NCBI GenBank assembly: GCA_003223065.1
Contig: QHXU01000148.1
Location: forward strand, 12,129 to 19,225
Length of the DNA: 7,097 nucleotides
Source: Acidobacteriota bacterium
GTDB taxonomy: Bacteria; Acidobacteriota; Terriglobia; Bryobacterales; Bryobacteraceae
Direction of reading: 5' to 3'
The translations under genes and the position numbers were made by a program. The stretch's first letter is position 1, and each line of letters opens with the position of its first letter. Shown here in pieces: positions 6,466 to 7,097 of this stretch. The notes under the pieces are model-generated. The model saw only the letters and a program-made list of their open reading frames with translations. It did not search any database and was not told where the DNA came from.

Positions 6466-7097
6466 TGGAACATCCTTCCCGTGTCGGTAAATACGAGATC
6501 GAACAGTTCCTGGGCGGCGGCATGTCGCATGTTTACCGGGCCAAGGACATGGTCCTGGGGCGGCGCGTGGCGCTGAAAATCCTCACAGAGACAGCGCTCG
6601 GCGACGCGGAATCGAAGGCGCGATTCCTGCAGGAAGCGCGCATGGCTTCCAACATCAAACACGAAAACATCATCGCTGTGTACGATTTCGGCGAAGAGCA
6701 AGGCCGGCCGTTCATCGTCATGGAGTTTCTCGAAGGCGAGAGCCTGCGGGAGGCGATCAAGAAGGGCGATACCGGCGACTTCACCAGCCGCATGCAGATC
6801 GCCCTGCAGGTAGCGCGGGCGCTGGATTACATCCATTCGAAGAAAATCATCCACCGCGACATCAAGCCCGAGAATATCCACATCGATGCGACCGGCAAGG
6901 TCAAGCTGATGGACTTCGGAATCGCCAAGTCCGAAGGCGTGCAGCTGACGCGGGCGGGATTCACGCTCGGGACGCCGTATTACATGGCGCCGGAGCAGGT
7001 GTTGGGCCAGCAGCTGACGCCGCAAGCCGATGTTTACGCGTTCGGGGTGCTGTTATACGAAATCCTCACGGGCGCCAAGCCGATCAGCGGCGATACG
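6465..7097 (+). CDS. Serine/threonine protein kinase, PknB/PpkA-like (partial, C-terminus off the right edge)
   Basis: From ATG 6465 there are 211 open codons to the window edge, nearly a whole Hanks-type kinase domain. Visible elements are: the glycine-rich loop LGGGMSHVYRAKD at 16-28; the ATP-anchoring lysine K38 in VALKI; helix C glutamate E57 in FLQEAR; hinge region VMEFLEGESL; the catalytic loop HRDIKPEN at 130-137 (D132, arginine before the aspartate); DFG at 150-152; an activation segment with TRAGFTLGTPYYMAPE (E177); and DVYAFGVLLYEILTG. All catalytic residues are present, so it should be active. The domain begins at residue 10 with no signal peptide, so the catalytic part is cytosolic; any C-terminal membrane helix or sensor domain is out of view. 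The start overlaps the upstream stop (TGATG). By position it could act like PpkA, which controls T6SS assembly by threonine phosphorylation of an FHA protein, but such kinases are also abundant and varied in Acidobacteriota. Confidence 0.93.
   Translation, partial: MEHPSRVGKYEIEQFLGGGMSHVYRAKDMVLGRRVALKILTETALGDAESKARFLQEARMASNIKHENIIAVYDFGEEQGRPFIVMEFLEGESLREAIKKGDTGDFTSRMQIALQVARALDYIHSKKIIHRDIKPENIHIDATGKVKLMDFGIAKSEGVQLTRAGFTLGTPYYMAPEQVLGQQLTPQADVYAFGVLLYEILTGAKPISGDT

Overview
This GC-rich window looks like a chromosomal segment from a member of the Acidobacteriota. A Solibacter/Bryobacter-like lineage is my guess; no marker gene in the window settles it. The main taxonomic clue is the minus-strand gene at the left edge. 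It is an Oar-like TonB-dependent receptor with an N-terminal carboxypeptidase-regulatory-like domain, a family greatly expanded in that phylum. The rest of the window is a plus-strand type VI secretion system (T6SS) operon.

Layout: (1) 1-790, minus strand, N-terminal 263 residues of the receptor, running off the left edge. (2) 791-947, a relatively AT-rich divergent intergenic region with a candidate promoter for the T6SS operon. (3) 948-2316, tssK (baseplate-to-membrane adaptor), with a frameshift in a (TC)4 tract at 1589-1596. (4) 2321-3025, tssL (DotU-like inner-membrane protein), intact. (5) 3022-6018, tssM (IcmF-like), followed directly and in the same frame by 6019-6465, which is the missing C-terminal domain of TssM. 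The two parts are separated only by one TGA codon at 6016-6018. (6) 6465 to the right edge, the N-terminal 211 residues of a Ser/Thr protein kinase with a complete set of catalytic motifs up to the APE motif.

The genes are tightly packed: 4 bp between tssK and tssL, a 4-bp ATGA overlap between tssL and tssM, direct TGA-ATG abutment inside tssM, and a 1-bp TGATG overlap into the kinase. This points to one translationally coupled transcript. TssK links the phage-like baseplate to TssL and TssM, which form the trans-envelope channel with TssJ (not in this window). The kinase is placed to control assembly, by analogy with PpkA and the threonine phosphorylation pathway.

The most notable observation is that two of the three core T6SS genes are broken in the sequence as given. 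Both breaks are easily repaired and the flanking residues are conserved. The separated TssM C-terminal piece has no export signal although its domain belongs in the periplasm, so a naturally split TssM is hard to reconcile. Sequence error, recent decay, or slippage/readthrough are the alternatives. I found no RNA genes, mobile elements, CRISPR arrays or clear terminators, and no gene-free stretch longer than 300 bases.
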